Assembly (NCBI GenBank): GCA_016401345.1
Contig: JAEACG010000002.1
Location: 496,001 to 560,000, forward strand
DNA length: 64,000 bases
Direction of reading: 5' to 3'
From: Fictibacillus nanhaiensis
Lineage (GTDB): Bacteria; Bacillota; Bacilli; Bacillales; Fictibacillaceae
The notes beneath the pieces were generated by a model. That model was not told the DNA's origin. It searched no databases and was given only the letters and a program-made list of their open reading frames with translations. This document shows positions 44,897 to 54,099 of the stretch, piece by piece. Position 1 is the first letter of the stretch, and every line of letters begins with the position of its first letter. A program made the position numbers and the translations under genes.

Positions 44897-45856
44897 ATGA
44901 AGAAAATGAAGTCTGTGTACCTTTTGGCAGTAATGTCGCTAATCCTAGTTTTCGCAGCAGCATGTGGAAACAAGAGTGAAGATGGAGCAGCTGGCGGCGG
45001 AGATCTTAGCGGAAAGATTAAAATTGATGGATCTTCCACAGTATTCCCGATCATGGAAGCTGTTTCTGAAGAGTTCCAAGCGTCAAATCCTGAAGTACAA
45101 GCACCTGTAGGAGTATCTGGAACAGGTGGAGGATTTGAAAAATTCGTTCGTGGAGAATTAGATCTTGCTAACGCTTCTCGTCCGATTAAAGATGAAGAGA
45201 AAAAAGCAGCTGAAGATAAAGGTATTGAATATACAGAATTTGAACTTGCGAAAGATGGTCTTTCTGTAGTTGTTTCAAAAGAAAACGACTTTATTGATCA
45301 CCTTACGTTGGATGAACTTAAAAAGATTTTCTTAGAAGAAAACCCTGCTAAGACATGGGCTGACGTTCGTGAAGGATGGCCTAAGAAAAAAATCGAAGTC
45401 TTCTCTCCTGGAACGGACTCTGGTACTTATGACTACTTCGATGAAGTAATCCTTGAAGAAAAGCCAATGCGTCGTGACGCACAGCTTTCTGAAGATGATA
45501 ACGTTCTTGTACAAGGAGTTACAGGTTCTAAGGATGCAATCGGATTCTTTGGATATGCATATTACCAAGCAAACAAAGATAAATTAAAAGCTGTTCCAAT
45601 CGATGGTGGTAACGGTCCAGTTGAACCAACACCACAGACAATTGAATCTGGAGAATATGCACCACTTTCTCGCCCGTTGTTCACATATGTAAATAACAAA
45701 GCACTAAAAGATAACGAAGCCGTGTATGAATATATGAAGTTTGCTCTTGAAAACTCAGGTGAGCTTGCTTCTTCTGATACGATCGGATACGTTTCTCTTC
45801 CAAAGGAAAAATACGAAGAGCAAATGAAAAAGCTAGATGAGCTTGCAGGTAAATAA
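44897..45856 (+). CDS. pstS: Phosphate-binding lipoprotein PstS
   Basis: Extracellular phosphate-binding component of the Pst ABC importer. ATG 44897 follows AGGGGGACC; an upstream ATG at 44855 has no ribosome site. 319 residues. Signal peptide with lipobox FAAAC (Cys near 22). Phosphate-site motifs IDGSSTVFPIMEAV near 42, GTGGGFEKFV, LANASRPIKDEE and FSPGTDSGTYDYF. It heads the operon and is followed by a partial terminator. Confidence 0.96.
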   Translation: MKKMKSVYLLAVMSLILVFAAACGNKSEDGAAGGGDLSGKIKIDGSSTVFPIMEAVSEEFQASNPEVQAPVGVSGTGGGFEKFVRGELDLANASRPIKDEEKKAAEDKGIEYTEFELAKDGLSVVVSKENDFIDHLTLDELKKIFLEENPAKTWADVREGWPKKKIEVFSPGTDSGTYDYFDEVILEEKPMRRDAQLSEDDNVLVQGVTGSKDAIGFFGYAYYQANKDKLKAVPIDGGNGPVEPTPQTIESGEYAPLSRPLFTYVNNKALKDNEAVYEYMKFALENSGELASSDTIGYVSLPKEKYEEQMKKLDELAGK

Positions 45857-45897
45857 TTGTCCTTTATTGAAGTAAAGGAATAAGAATCATATAACAG

Positions 45898-45927
45898 GGT
45901 GAGGAGTGAGAAATCTCCTCACCTTTT
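45898..45927 (+). terminator. Attenuator-like stem-loop between pstS and pstC
   Basis: GGTGAGGAG (45898-45906) pairs with CTCCTCACC (45915-45923), followed by only four T. It probably lowers readthrough so PstS is made in excess. Confidence 0.75.
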
Positions 45928-45966
45928 CACCTGTTTAGTATTGTCGAATTATAGGAGGTCTTATTG

Positions 45967-46920
45967 GTGTCCAGAGATAAATCAAACCAAAAATCAATCC
46001 GCTCTATGATTCAGGAGAATAAGTCTTCAAGAAGTCAATCGGCGGTAATGGAAAAGGTAGTTCCAAAACTATTTTTAATCTGTGCAATCATATCTATCTT
46101 TACAACAATAGGTATCGTCTTTACATTGTTAACAGAAACTTTTACTTTTTTTAACCGAATCTCAATAGTAGAATTTTTCACGAATACTAGATGGTTTCCT
46201 TTTGCAGCTGACGAACATGCAGACTTCGGAATCATCGCTCTTATCATGGGGACATTGACCGTTACAGCGATTGCAATGGTCGTAGCTATCCCTATCGGTC
46301 TTGCAGCAGCTATCTATTTAAGTGAATATGCATCTGCAAAAACAAGAAAAGTTATTAAACCAATCTTAGAAGTGCTAGCTGGAATCCCTACGATTGTTTA
46401 TGGATTCTTCGCTCTTACGTTCGTTACACCTTTATTAGATAAAATCATCCCAGGTGGGATTTCAATCTTTAACGCACTAAGTCCCGGTATTGTAGTAGGA
46501 ATTATGATCATTCCGATGATCGCTTCATTGTCTGAAGATGCGATGAATGCCGTACCAAACTCTATGAGAGAAGGTGCGTTGGCTCTTGGAGCAACACGCT
46601 TTGAAGTAGCGATGAAAGTGGTACTTCCGGCAGCACTATCAGGAGTTATTGCATCATTCGTACTAGGAATTTCGAGAGCGATCGGTGAAACGATGATCGT
46701 TACCATTGCTGGTGGTTCTAGACCAACTGCAGATATCAATGTAACAGAGTCTATCCAAACGATGACCGCTTATATCGTGCAGGTAAGCCAAGGAGACACG
46801 GGCTATGGTACGACGATCTATTACAGTATTTATGCTGTAGGTATGACTTTGTTCATATTTACATTAATTATGAATTTACTTGCTCAATTCATTTCCCGCA
46901 AGTTTAGGGAGGAATATTAA
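45967..46920 (+). CDS. pstC: Phosphate ABC transporter permease PstC
   Basis: Membrane subunit of the phosphate importer. GTG 45967 lies eight bases after GGAGG and is preferred to the TTG at 45964. 317 residues with six membrane segments. Binding-protein-dependent permease motif EGALALGATRFEVAMKVVLP near 200; GIPTIVYGFFAL. It overlaps pstA by one base (TAATG). Confidence 0.95.
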   Translation: MSRDKSNQKSIRSMIQENKSSRSQSAVMEKVVPKLFLICAIISIFTTIGIVFTLLTETFTFFNRISIVEFFTNTRWFPFAADEHADFGIIALIMGTLTVTAIAMVVAIPIGLAAAIYLSEYASAKTRKVIKPILEVLAGIPTIVYGFFALTFVTPLLDKIIPGGISIFNALSPGIVVGIMIIPMIASLSEDAMNAVPNSMREGALALGATRFEVAMKVVLPAALSGVIASFVLGISRAIGETMIVTIAGGSRPTADINVTESIQTMTAYIVQVSQGDTGYGTTIYYSIYAVGMTLFIFTLIMNLLAQFISRKFREEY

Positions 46921-47798
46921 TGGCATTAATCAATAAAGAATCTGTTAAAAAAAGAATGGGAACGAGATTAGCAGCAAATGGAGTTGCTAAATTCCTTTTT
47001 ATTCTTGCAACGTGTTTTTCATTACTCGTACTGGGAGTTTTAATCTACAGAATCTTATCAGAAGGTTTACCTTATCTAAGTTTGGATTTTATTACGAACT
47101 TTGCGTCTCGAATGCCAGAACGTGCTGGTATATGGGCTGCGCTACTCGGTACCATTTGGGTGATGGCTGTCACTGCACCGGTTTCATTTATTCTTGGTGT
47201 CGGTACCGCGATCTATCTTGAAGAATATGCGAAAAAGAATGCATTTACAAAGTTTGTTCAAATCAATATTTCTAATCTAGCTGGTGTTCCATCAATCGTT
47301 TTCGGTTTGTTAGGTCTAACGATTTTCGTTCGTTTACTTGGTTTAGGATCTAGTGTTCTTGCAGGTGGTCTGACGATGAGTCTTTTAATCCTTCCTGTAA
47401 TCGTTGTTGCTTCACAAGAAGCGATCAGAACTGTGCCGAGAGAAATCCGAGAAGCTTCTTTTGGGATGGGTGCTACAAAATGGCAGACGATCAGAAGAAT
47501 CGTGTTTCCTGCAGCACTTCCTGGAATTTTAACAGGAACGATTCTTGCTTTATCACGTGCTGTAGGTGAGACTGCACCACTATTAGTACTAGGTGCATTA
47601 GCTTATGTAGCATTTGTTCCAGAAAACATTTTCTCGCAGTTCACAGTGTTACCAATTCAGCTTTACAACTGGACAAGTAGACCGCAAGAAGAGTTTCATA
47701 TGATTGCAGCAAGTGGAATTATCATTCTGTTAATCATCTTGTTGATCATGAATTCAATTGCTGTTTTAATCCGAAATAAGTTTCATAAACGCTTCTAA
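46920..47798 (+). CDS. pstA: Phosphate ABC transporter permease PstA
   Basis: Second membrane subunit. 292 residues, six membrane segments, EAA motif EASFGMGATKWQTIRRIVFP near 180 and AGVPSIVFGLLGL. ATG overlaps the pstC stop. pstB follows after 22 bases. Confidence 0.95.
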   Translation: MALINKESVKKRMGTRLAANGVAKFLFILATCFSLLVLGVLIYRILSEGLPYLSLDFITNFASRMPERAGIWAALLGTIWVMAVTAPVSFILGVGTAIYLEEYAKKNAFTKFVQINISNLAGVPSIVFGLLGLTIFVRLLGLGSSVLAGGLTMSLLILPVIVVASQEAIRTVPREIREASFGMGATKWQTIRRIVFPAALPGILTGTILALSRAVGETAPLLVLGALAYVAFVPENIFSQFTVLPIQLYNWTSRPQEEFHMIAASGIIILLIILLIMNSIAVLIRNKFHKRF

Positions 47799-47820
47799 TA
47801 GAGAGTAGGAGGACGAGAAC

Positions 47821-48630
47821 ATGGATATTACAATCAACAAACAAATGGTACAAAAAAATGAAAAAGAACAGGATTTCACACCTGTTTTTAAGATCAATAA
47901 TCTAAATTTATGGTATGGACAGGATCATGCCTTAAAAGATATTAAATTTGATATTCCAGAAAAGCAGGTTACAGCAATCATCGGGCCATCAGGCTGCGGA
48001 AAGTCGACATTTATTAAAACGTTGAACAGAATGGTGGAAATGGTTCCCATCGTCCGTATGTCCGGGGAAATTGTTTATCGTGAGAAGAATATTTTCACTC
48101 CTAAATATGGTGTTGAAGAACTTCGTACACAAGTGGGTATGGTGTTCCAAAAACCAAATCCGTTTCCTAAGTCTATTTATGAGAATGTTGCTTACGGCCC
48201 TCGTATTCACGGGATCAAGAATAAAAAAGTATTAGATGAGGTAGTTGAGAAAAGCTTAAGAGGTGCCGCGATCTGGGACGAAGTAAAAGATCGTCTGCAT
48301 GAGAACGCATATGGCTTATCAGGGGGTCAACAACAGCGTCTATGTATTGCAAGATGCTTAGCGATCGAACCAGATGTTATTCTTATGGATGAACCTACTT
48401 CTGCACTTGATCCGATCTCTACTCTAAAAGTGGAAGAACTGGTTCAAGAACTTAAGAAAGATTACAGCATTGTTATCGTGACACATAACATGCAACAAGC
48501 AGCTCGTATATCTGATCGCACGGCATTCTTCTTAAATGGAGAAGTAGTGGAATATACAGATACGAGCACATTGTTCTCGAATCCATCAGATAAGCGAACA
48601 GAAGATTATATTACAGGACGATTCGGTTAA
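47821..48630 (+). CDS. pstB: Phosphate ABC transporter ATPase PstB
   Basis: ATP-binding subunit. 269 residues. Walker [10 protein letters not shown] near 57; signature [15 protein letters not shown]; Walker [15 protein letters not shown]-loop VTHNM. PstB-specific region [29 protein letters not shown] precedes the ATG. Only one pstB gene is present; B. subtilis has two. Confidence 0.96.
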   Translation: MDITINKQMVQKNEKEQDFTPVFKINNLNLWYGQDHALKDIKFDIPEKQVTAIIGPSGCGKSTFIKTLNRMVEMVPIVRMSGEIVYREKNIFTPKYGVEELRTQVGMVFQKPNPFPKSIYENVAYGPRIHGIKNKKVLDEVVEKSLRGAAIWDEVKDRLHENAYGLSGGQQQRLCIARCLAIEPDVILMDEPTSALDPISTLKVEELVQELKKDYSIVIVTHNMQQAARISDRTAFFLNGEVVEYTDTSTLFSNPSDKRTEDYITGRFG

Positions 48631-48654
48631 TTAAAGAAAATAGGAGTGAGATAA

Positions 48655-49314
48655 ATGGTTGTTCGTGAAAATTTTCAGCTTCAGTTAGAAGAGATGAAAC
48701 AAGCGATCGTACAGATTTCTAAATTGGCAGAGGAAGCATTAGAGCTTTCTGTTGAAGCATTAAAGAATCAAGATCTCGATAAAGCCCTACAGATTATTGA
48801 AAATGATAATCGAATCAATGTCCTTGAAGATGAAATCAACGACATGGCCATTCTATTGATCGCTAAACAAGCACCTGTAGCATCTGACCTTAGACGAATC
48901 ATTGCTGCCATTAAAATCTCGTCTGATATTGAAAGAATGGCTGACTTTGCCGTTAATATTGCGAAGTCTACAATTCGAATTGGAAAACAAGAGCTCATCA
49001 AACCATTAGAAGAGCTTCCAAAGATGGCACATCATGCGATCGCTATGCTGACAACAGCTACAAAAGCATATGTGGAAGAAGATGTAGCTCTAGCGAAGCA
49101 ACTAGCGGAACTTGATGATGAAGTAGATGAAACATACGGGAAAATCATTAAAGAACTATTAGAGCTTATGACAAAAAATCCTGAACATCTTTCTCAGATC
49201 AGTCAGCTTCTGTTTGTGTGCAGGTATATTGAACGTACTGCTGACCACGCTACAAATATTGCAGAGAGCATTATCTTTTTAGTAAAAGGAAAAAGATACG
49301 GTTTAAACGATTAA
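48655..49314 (+). CDS. phoU: Phosphate signalling regulator PhoU
   Basis: Helical protein that links Pst activity to the PhoR-PhoP system. 219 residues, two PhoU repeats. Each repeat carries a metal-binding motif (IKISSDIERMADFAVNIAK and VCRYIERTADHATNIAESI). TAGGAGTG precedes ATG 48655. It ends the pst operon, which B. subtilis lacks at this place (B. subtilis has no phoU in its pst operon). Confidence 0.95.
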   Translation: MVVRENFQLQLEEMKQAIVQISKLAEEALELSVEALKNQDLDKALQIIENDNRINVLEDEINDMAILLIAKQAPVASDLRRIIAAIKISSDIERMADFAVNIAKSTIRIGKQELIKPLEELPKMAHHAIAMLTTATKAYVEEDVALAKQLAELDDEVDETYGKIIKELLELMTKNPEHLSQISQLLFVCRYIERTADHATNIAESIIFLVKGKRYGLND

Positions 49315-49322
49315 ACAAATAA

Positions 49323-49366
49323 AAAAAAGCGAGCACTGATCACTTCAGTGCTCGCTTTTTTTATTG
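49323..49366 (+). terminator. Terminator of the pst-phoU operon
   Basis: AAAAAGCGAGCACTGA and TCAGTGCTCGCTTTTTTT form a long perfect stem with a short loop. Confidence 0.92.
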
Positions 49367-49417
49367 CTGCTCTTTTATAAAAGATTGTTGCTTTGAACTC
49401 CTTGTCACCTTTGACAA

Positions 49418-49577
49418 TTGATTGTAGTGCAAGGTGTGAGACTCCTACGGGACAGGCGGGCAGGTGAGACACTTAAGAGTGAAACGTACGAATGTGGCTC
49501 ACCGCCTGCCCATTGGAAAGCGAGCAGCCTGGAACGGAAATCAAACTTTCAAAAGCAACAAAGCTTACAAAAACAGC
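49418..49577 (+). repeat. Dispersed palindromic repeat, copy C
   Basis: The core runs from TTGATT (49418) to AATCAA (49539-49544). It holds GTGTGAGACTCC, a long hairpin (GGGCAGGTGAGAC with GTGGCTCACCGCCTGCCC), GGAAAGCGAGC and GGAACGGAAATCAA. The tail is CAACAAAGCTTACAAAAACAGCC. No coding capacity. Confidence 0.8.
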
Positions 49578-49597
49578 CTTTGTTATATTATGTAGAA

Positions 49598-50068
49598 TTA
49601 TGAACTTGTTATTTCTTTAGCGATCTCATCGAAACTCATCTTGCTGTTTACTTGATGAGATTCAGCTCTTACTGCACCTTCTAAATTGTTCGTACGTAAA
49701 TATTTTAAGAATTCATCGCTATTCTTAATGATGTTTTCTTTTTGTAGAAGATCACATACTTCTCCAGTACTCATTCCTTGAGTGATTGTTAAAGTCATCT
49801 GATACACCTTTTCTTCCTCTTTTGGAGGCGCGGTTTTAGGTTCTTCTTTTGCAACCGGAGCCGCAACGGTTTCAGTGTCTTTAAGTGAAGTATACTCTTC
49901 CTTTGAAATTGCTAATTCGCCTTTTTCAGAAAGATATTGAGCTACCGATTCTTCTGTTAGTTCAGAAGTTTTATCAGCATCAGCCGTATAATAAAAACCA
50001 GCCAAAATTCCTGTTGAAAGGATAATACCTGCTGAAAATCCGCGAAGGTTTTTGCTTGTCATACTCAT
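49598..50068 (-). CDS. MltG-like small membrane protein
   Basis: A 156-residue protein with one N-terminal membrane segment (about 10-28), a Pro/Glu/Lys-rich linker (AAPVAKEEPKTAPPKEEEKV) and a C-terminal domain. The C-terminal domain (VYQMTLTITQGMSTGEVCDL, LLQKENIIKNSDEFLKYL) resembles the N-terminal LysM-like part of endolytic transglycosylase MltG. It lacks the catalytic domain of that family. GAGGGG precedes the start. It is arranged with the next gene on the same strand. Role unknown. Confidence 0.72.
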   Translation of the reverse strand: MSMTSKNLRGFSAGIILSTGILAGFYYTADADKTSELTEESVAQYLSEKGELAISKEEYTSLKDTETVAAPVAKEEPKTAPPKEEEKVYQMTLTITQGMSTGEVCDLLQKENIIKNSDEFLKYLRTNNLEGAVRAESHQVNSKMSFDEIAKEITSS

Positions 50069-50081
50069 TACCCCTCACAAA

Positions 50082-50273
50082 TTAGTTCTTATCGTTAATC
50101 ATCATTTCATCTTCAAGAACTTTTAATTTCTTTTTTATTTGATAGATCTCTTTCATTAACTGAATAGTAAAGTTCTCGAGCTGTGTTTCAACTGATGCTT
50201 CCTTGTTTTTTCTAAAGGAAAGAATCAAAAGAATAACACCAACTAGTAACAATCCAAAAATAGCAAACTCCAT
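50082..50273 (-). CDS. Hypothetical single-pass membrane protein with coiled coil
   Basis: A 63-residue product: one membrane helix (about residues 3-20, FAIFGLLLVGVILLIL), then a basic/acidic helix (ETQLENFTIQLMKEIYQIKK, KLKVLEDEM) typical of a coiled coil. GGGAGG precedes the ATG on the minus strand. Thirteen bases separate it from the MltG-like gene, so the two are likely one operon. No family recognised. Confidence 0.68.
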   Translation of the reverse strand: MEFAIFGLLLVGVILLILSFRKNKEASVETQLENFTIQLMKEIYQIKKKLKVLEDEMMINDKN

Positions 50274-50641
50274 AATATCCTCCCTAATTTAAAGCTATAC
50301 CCTTTACTTTTATAACATAGTATTCTGCTGTGGTATAGGGTTTTTCGCAAAAGTTTACACAAATTGCTACAATTCGACTATTTTCTCATTTAAATCCATA
50401 CAGGTATGAAAATGAGGGAAATGAAAACGACGTTTTTTGTCTTACTTTGTCAAATAGACAGAATTATCAGAGAGATAAACCGGTTACAAAAACTTTACAT
50501 ATTCGGAAATCTCAAGTGGGGTAAGGAAGCGCCATTTTTCGACTTTTTTGACACATTGTATATAAAAATATCCAGTGATACGATTATAAAAAATATGGTA
50601 ATAAATAAACATTTTATAGAATAATTAATTAGGATGAGGTG
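50274..50641. other. Gene-free region before the glucan cassette
   Basis: This 368-base gap is AT-rich and lies between divergent units. It holds CTATACC / GGTATAG arms (50294-50339, followed by GGTTTTT), TTTACA at 50354 and TTGACA near 50550, without well-spaced -10 partners. A 72-codon open frame (50406-50624) has no ribosome site. I see no recognised riboswitch. The promoter of the downstream operon must lie here. Confidence 0.5.
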
Positions 50642-51289
50642 ATGAACTTGATCGAAGATATTGTCAAACTAAAGGAGAACGGTTTAACCCTTCAAGAGAT
50701 CGCTCAAAGAATGAACATGTCTTTAGGAAAGGTTCAGTATCGCTGGAACAAATACCGGCAGCAGCAAACACCATCGCACCATGAACTCCCATCTCAGCCC
50801 GTTCTTAAAGAAGAGAAGTGGACGATGCCTTTTGAATATGAAGAGGCTAATGTTCATCTGATGCCAAGGACCCCTGATAGCTTGTATGTTTATTGGAGTT
50901 TTTCTGAATCAACAAAACAGATGGCTGAACATCATTTTCGCACAAATTGGGAAGAACTTCCTTCAGTACTAAAGATTTATGACGTAACGGACATTGATTT
51001 CTTCGGCCACAATGCTCATCGAACGTTTGAGGTTGAACTTCCTCCGATGACTAACAATTGGTTTCTTCAATCCTTGGAACCTGGTAGAACATATATCGTT
51101 GATATTGGTACTCGCACGTTTGATGGAAGTTTTTTTACTCTGTTAAGATCAAATCCTGCTGAGACGAGTCCTGCACTCTATAACAGTTTGCGTGATGAGA
51201 AGATTGACAGATGGAAACATCAAATTGTTGATGAGCCTGAATGGCTAGAAAACTTTTCAACCTATTCATATTATCAAAAAATTAGATAG
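50642..51289 (+). CDS. HTH plus DUF4912 protein
   Basis: A 215-residue protein. The N-terminal helix-turn-helix (GLTLQEIAQRMNMSLGKVQY, about residues 14-33) is joined to a DUF4912 domain (about 55-190). The DUF4912 domain shows YVYWSFSES, LKIYDVTDIDF and YIVDIGTRTFDGSFFTLLRS. DUF4912 is often found beside glucan enzymes; a carbohydrate-sensing or binding role is inference. ATG 50642 follows AGGATGAGG; a GTG is next to it. It starts an operon of four with an 11-base gap to the next gene. Confidence 0.72.
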   Translation: MNLIEDIVKLKENGLTLQEIAQRMNMSLGKVQYRWNKYRQQQTPSHHELPSQPVLKEEKWTMPFEYEEANVHLMPRTPDSLYVYWSFSESTKQMAEHHFRTNWEELPSVLKIYDVTDIDFFGHNAHRTFEVELPPMTNNWFLQSLEPGRTYIVDIGTRTFDGSFFTLLRSNPAETSPALYNSLRDEKIDRWKHQIVDEPEWLENFSTYSYYQKIR

Positions 51290-51300
51290 GAGAGTAAAAC

Positions 51301-54099
51301 ATGTCTAACGGGTATTTTTCATTAGTCTTGCACGCTCACCTTCCTTATGTGAGACATAAAGAAGCGAATCGATTAGAGGAAAGATGGGTATTTGAGGCAC
51401 TTACTGAGACATATATCCCGTTGTTATGGGTACTCGAAGATCAGCCTGAAGCCTTGTCTTGGACCTTATCGTTCTCACCGCCTTTGTTGGAGTTATTAAA
51501 CGATCCAGTCATTCAAAAACGTTATTTAGAACATTTAGACCTTACGATAAAACTTGTTAAAAAAGAAAAAAAACATTCTTCAAATACGGAAGAAGAAAAG
51601 ATTATCGGGTTTTACGAAGAACGATATAAAAGAATCATGGAAACGTATCAAGAATTCGATTGTAAAGTGACAGATGCTTTTAAACGCTATATGAAACTTG
51701 GGAAGGTTAATTGCATCACTTCCTCTGCAACCCACGCATTCCTTCCCTATGTTCAAACTGAACAAGGAGTTAAAGCTCAAATCTTTGCAGGCGTTCAAAC
51801 CTTTGAAAAGTATTTTGGTGAAAAGCCTAAAGGGTTTTGGCTGCCAGAATGTGCTTACTCTCCCGGAGTAGATATCGCGTTAGCAGATGCAGGTATTCAA
51901 TTTACTTTTGTAGATGAAGAAACTCTACTCAGAAGTAAGCCCGTTCCATCTAAAGGTATCGGAGCTCCTGTTTACTCTCCGCATGGGGTGGCATTGTTCT
52001 CGCGAAACCAATGTATCTCTGAAACAATTTGGAATTCTTCTGTCGGCTATCCAGGCGATTTTGATTATCGAGAGTTTTATCGAGACGTCGCCTATGAGAG
52101 GGACAATGAATATATAAAGAGCTTCATCCATCCTGAAGGAATTCGAGTCGATACGGGTTTAAAGTATTGGAGAATAACTGGGAAAACGGAGAACAAAGAC
52201 TGGTACCAAAGAGAATGGGCATTAAATAAAGTGCAGAGTCATGCTTATGATTTTTGTCATCGCATTACAGAATATCTACATACCAACGAACAATCTTACC
52301 CTCCTCAACTAATAACTGCACCATTTGATGCAGAGCTATTTGGACATTGGTGGTTTGAAGGACCAGAATTTTTACTTCAAACCATGAAAGTTTCAACAGA
52401 ACAAAACATCACGTGGATCACACCTCAAGAATTTATAACAAAACATTATCAAGATTTAGAGACTGTAAGACCATGCTTTTCAACATGGGGCAGAAACCAA
52501 ACAGGTGAAGTATGGCTGAACGAATCAAATGCTTGGATGTATAGACATCTGCATCATTGTGAAAGAAAGCTGGTCCAGCTCGCGGCACGCCTTTCACATG
52601 ATGAACCAAACATCGTTGTTGAACGATATGCAGATCAGATGGTTCGTGAATGGATGCTAGCTGCAAGCTCTGACTGGGCATTTATCATTGAAGGTAACAG
52701 TGCTGCAGAATATGCAAAGTCAAGGTTTCAAGAGCATATCGAGAGGTTTCATGAACTAGATCGATCGATTGAAAATAAAACATATCATCCAAATGAAATA
52801 GCAGAGTTTGAAAACCAATACCCCTTCATGCTTACAAACGATTTGTGGCACTTTTTTAAGAATAAACATGATGAGTACGTGGCGTCCCACTATAGCGAAC
52901 GAAAAGCTGACAAGAAGAAAATATTAATGCTTTCATGGGAATTCCCTCCTATGGTAGTAGGTGGATTAGCAAGGCATGTATTTGATCTATCAAGAAAATT
53001 GGTCGAGCAAGGATCAGAGGTATATGTTATTACCTCTTCTGTTCCGGGATATCCCGAACACGAGGTGAATAATGGTGTACATGTATACCGAGTTGTTGGG
53101 AAGCAGCCGAATTTTGAGTCGTTTTTCCATTGGACAGGAAGTTTGAACATGGCCATCACTGAACAAGCGCTGGCTCTCGCAAATAAGATTGACTTTGATT
53201 GCATTCATGCACATGATTGGCTCGTTTCAGTTTCGGCACTAGCCATTAAAAAAGAACTGAACATTCCTTTGATCACTACCATTCATGCAACAGAACATGG
53301 CAGGAACAACGGGATAACTTCTCCCCTCCAATACGAGATCAATCAGAAGGAATGGGAGCTTATGGATGGATCTGATCATTTGATCGTCTGCAGTGACTAT
53401 ATGAAAAATGAGTTAACAGGGGTTTTTAGCATACCGGAACAGAAGGTAACCATACTGCCAAACGGTATAGATCCAGATCAGATCACTTTTAAATCTAGTC
53501 CTTCTATTGAAAGGAATCACGACGACCATGAACTTCTTCTTTTCTCGGTTGGCAGGCTTGTAAAAGAAAAAGGGTTCCAAACGATCATCGAAGCGGCAGA
53601 TATACTAAGGAATTCTGGCAAACACATCAAATTTGTAATAGCTGGAAAAGGTCCTTTAATGGATGAACTAAAAGAAATGATCAGGCAGAAGAGCTTAGAA
53701 GACTATGTACATCTAGCAGGATTCGTAAGCGATGAGGAAAGAAATGAATATTTTGCAAAAGCTGATGCCGCTCTTTTCCCGAGTCATTATGAACCGTTCG
53801 GTATTGTTGCGCTCGAAGGGATGGCTGCAGGGAAGCTGACTATCGTTTCTGATACGGGAGGTTTAAGAGAAATTATTGATCATGAAAAGACAGGGTTAAA
53901 AGTATATCCTAACGATCCAGAGAGTATTGTGTGGGCTATAGAATATATCATAAGAAACCGTGAACGCTGCCAAGACATCGCTAAGAATGGAGAGGAAATA
54001 GCTAGAACCGTTTTCAGCTGGGATTCAATTGCTGAAAAGACTGCAGAACTCTATTTGACTAAACAAAATCAAACATCAAAAGTGGGAGGTAACGTTTAA
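51301..54099 (+). CDS. GH57 branching-enzyme-like domain fused to GT4 glycosyltransferase
   Basis: A 932-residue two-domain enzyme without signal peptide. Residues 1-530 form a GH57/DUF1957 domain: HAHLP (11-15), WLPECAY with nucleophile Glu183, PFDAELFGHWW with acid Asp343, and STWG near 394. Residues about 540-925 form a GT4 domain: SWEFPPMVVGGLARH, HAHDW, PNGIDP, VGRLVKEKG and EPFGIVALE with the EX7E pair Glu831/Glu839. This suggests chain elongation from a sugar nucleotide plus alpha-1,6 branching in one protein. ATG 51301 follows AGGAG. It overlaps the next gene by one base (TAATG). The polymer and the donor are not fixed by the sequence. Confidence 0.85.
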   Translation: MSNGYFSLVLHAHLPYVRHKEANRLEERWVFEALTETYIPLLWVLEDQPEALSWTLSFSPPLLELLNDPVIQKRYLEHLDLTIKLVKKEKKHSSNTEEEKIIGFYEERYKRIMETYQEFDCKVTDAFKRYMKLGKVNCITSSATHAFLPYVQTEQGVKAQIFAGVQTFEKYFGEKPKGFWLPECAYSPGVDIALADAGIQFTFVDEETLLRSKPVPSKGIGAPVYSPHGVALFSRNQCISETIWNSSVGYPGDFDYREFYRDVAYERDNEYIKSFIHPEGIRVDTGLKYWRITGKTENKDWYQREWALNKVQSHAYDFCHRITEYLHTNEQSYPPQLITAPFDAELFGHWWFEGPEFLLQTMKVSTEQNITWITPQEFITKHYQDLETVRPCFSTWGRNQTGEVWLNESNAWMYRHLHHCERKLVQLAARLSHDEPNIVVERYADQMVREWMLAASSDWAFIIEGNSAAEYAKSRFQEHIERFHELDRSIENKTYHPNEIAEFENQYPFMLTNDLWHFFKNKHDEYVASHYSERKADKKKILMLSWEFPPMVVGGLARHVFDLSRKLVEQGSEVYVITSSVPGYPEHEVNNGVHVYRVVGKQPNFESFFHWTGSLNMAITEQALALANKIDFDCIHAHDWLVSVSALAIKKELNIPLITTIHATEHGRNNGITSPLQYEINQKEWELMDGSDHLIVCSDYMKNELTGVFSIPEQKVTILPNGIDPDQITFKSSPSIERNHDDHELLLFSVGRLVKEKGFQTIIEAADILRNSGKHIKFVIAGKGPLMDELKEMIRQKSLEDYVHLAGFVSDEERNEYFAKADAALFPSHYEPFGIVALEGMAAGKLTIVSDTGGLREIIDHEKTGLKVYPNDPESIVWAIEYIIRNRERCQDIAKNGEEIARTVFSWDSIAEKTAELYLTKQNQTSKVGGNV

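Noticed and set aside
49418-49603. 61-codon open frame
   Set aside because: It is entirely within repeat copy C and has no ribosome site.
50406-50624. 72-codon open frame before the glucan cassette
   Set aside because: No Shine-Dalgarno sequence, no recognisable pattern and AT-rich composition; kept only as a note on the region.
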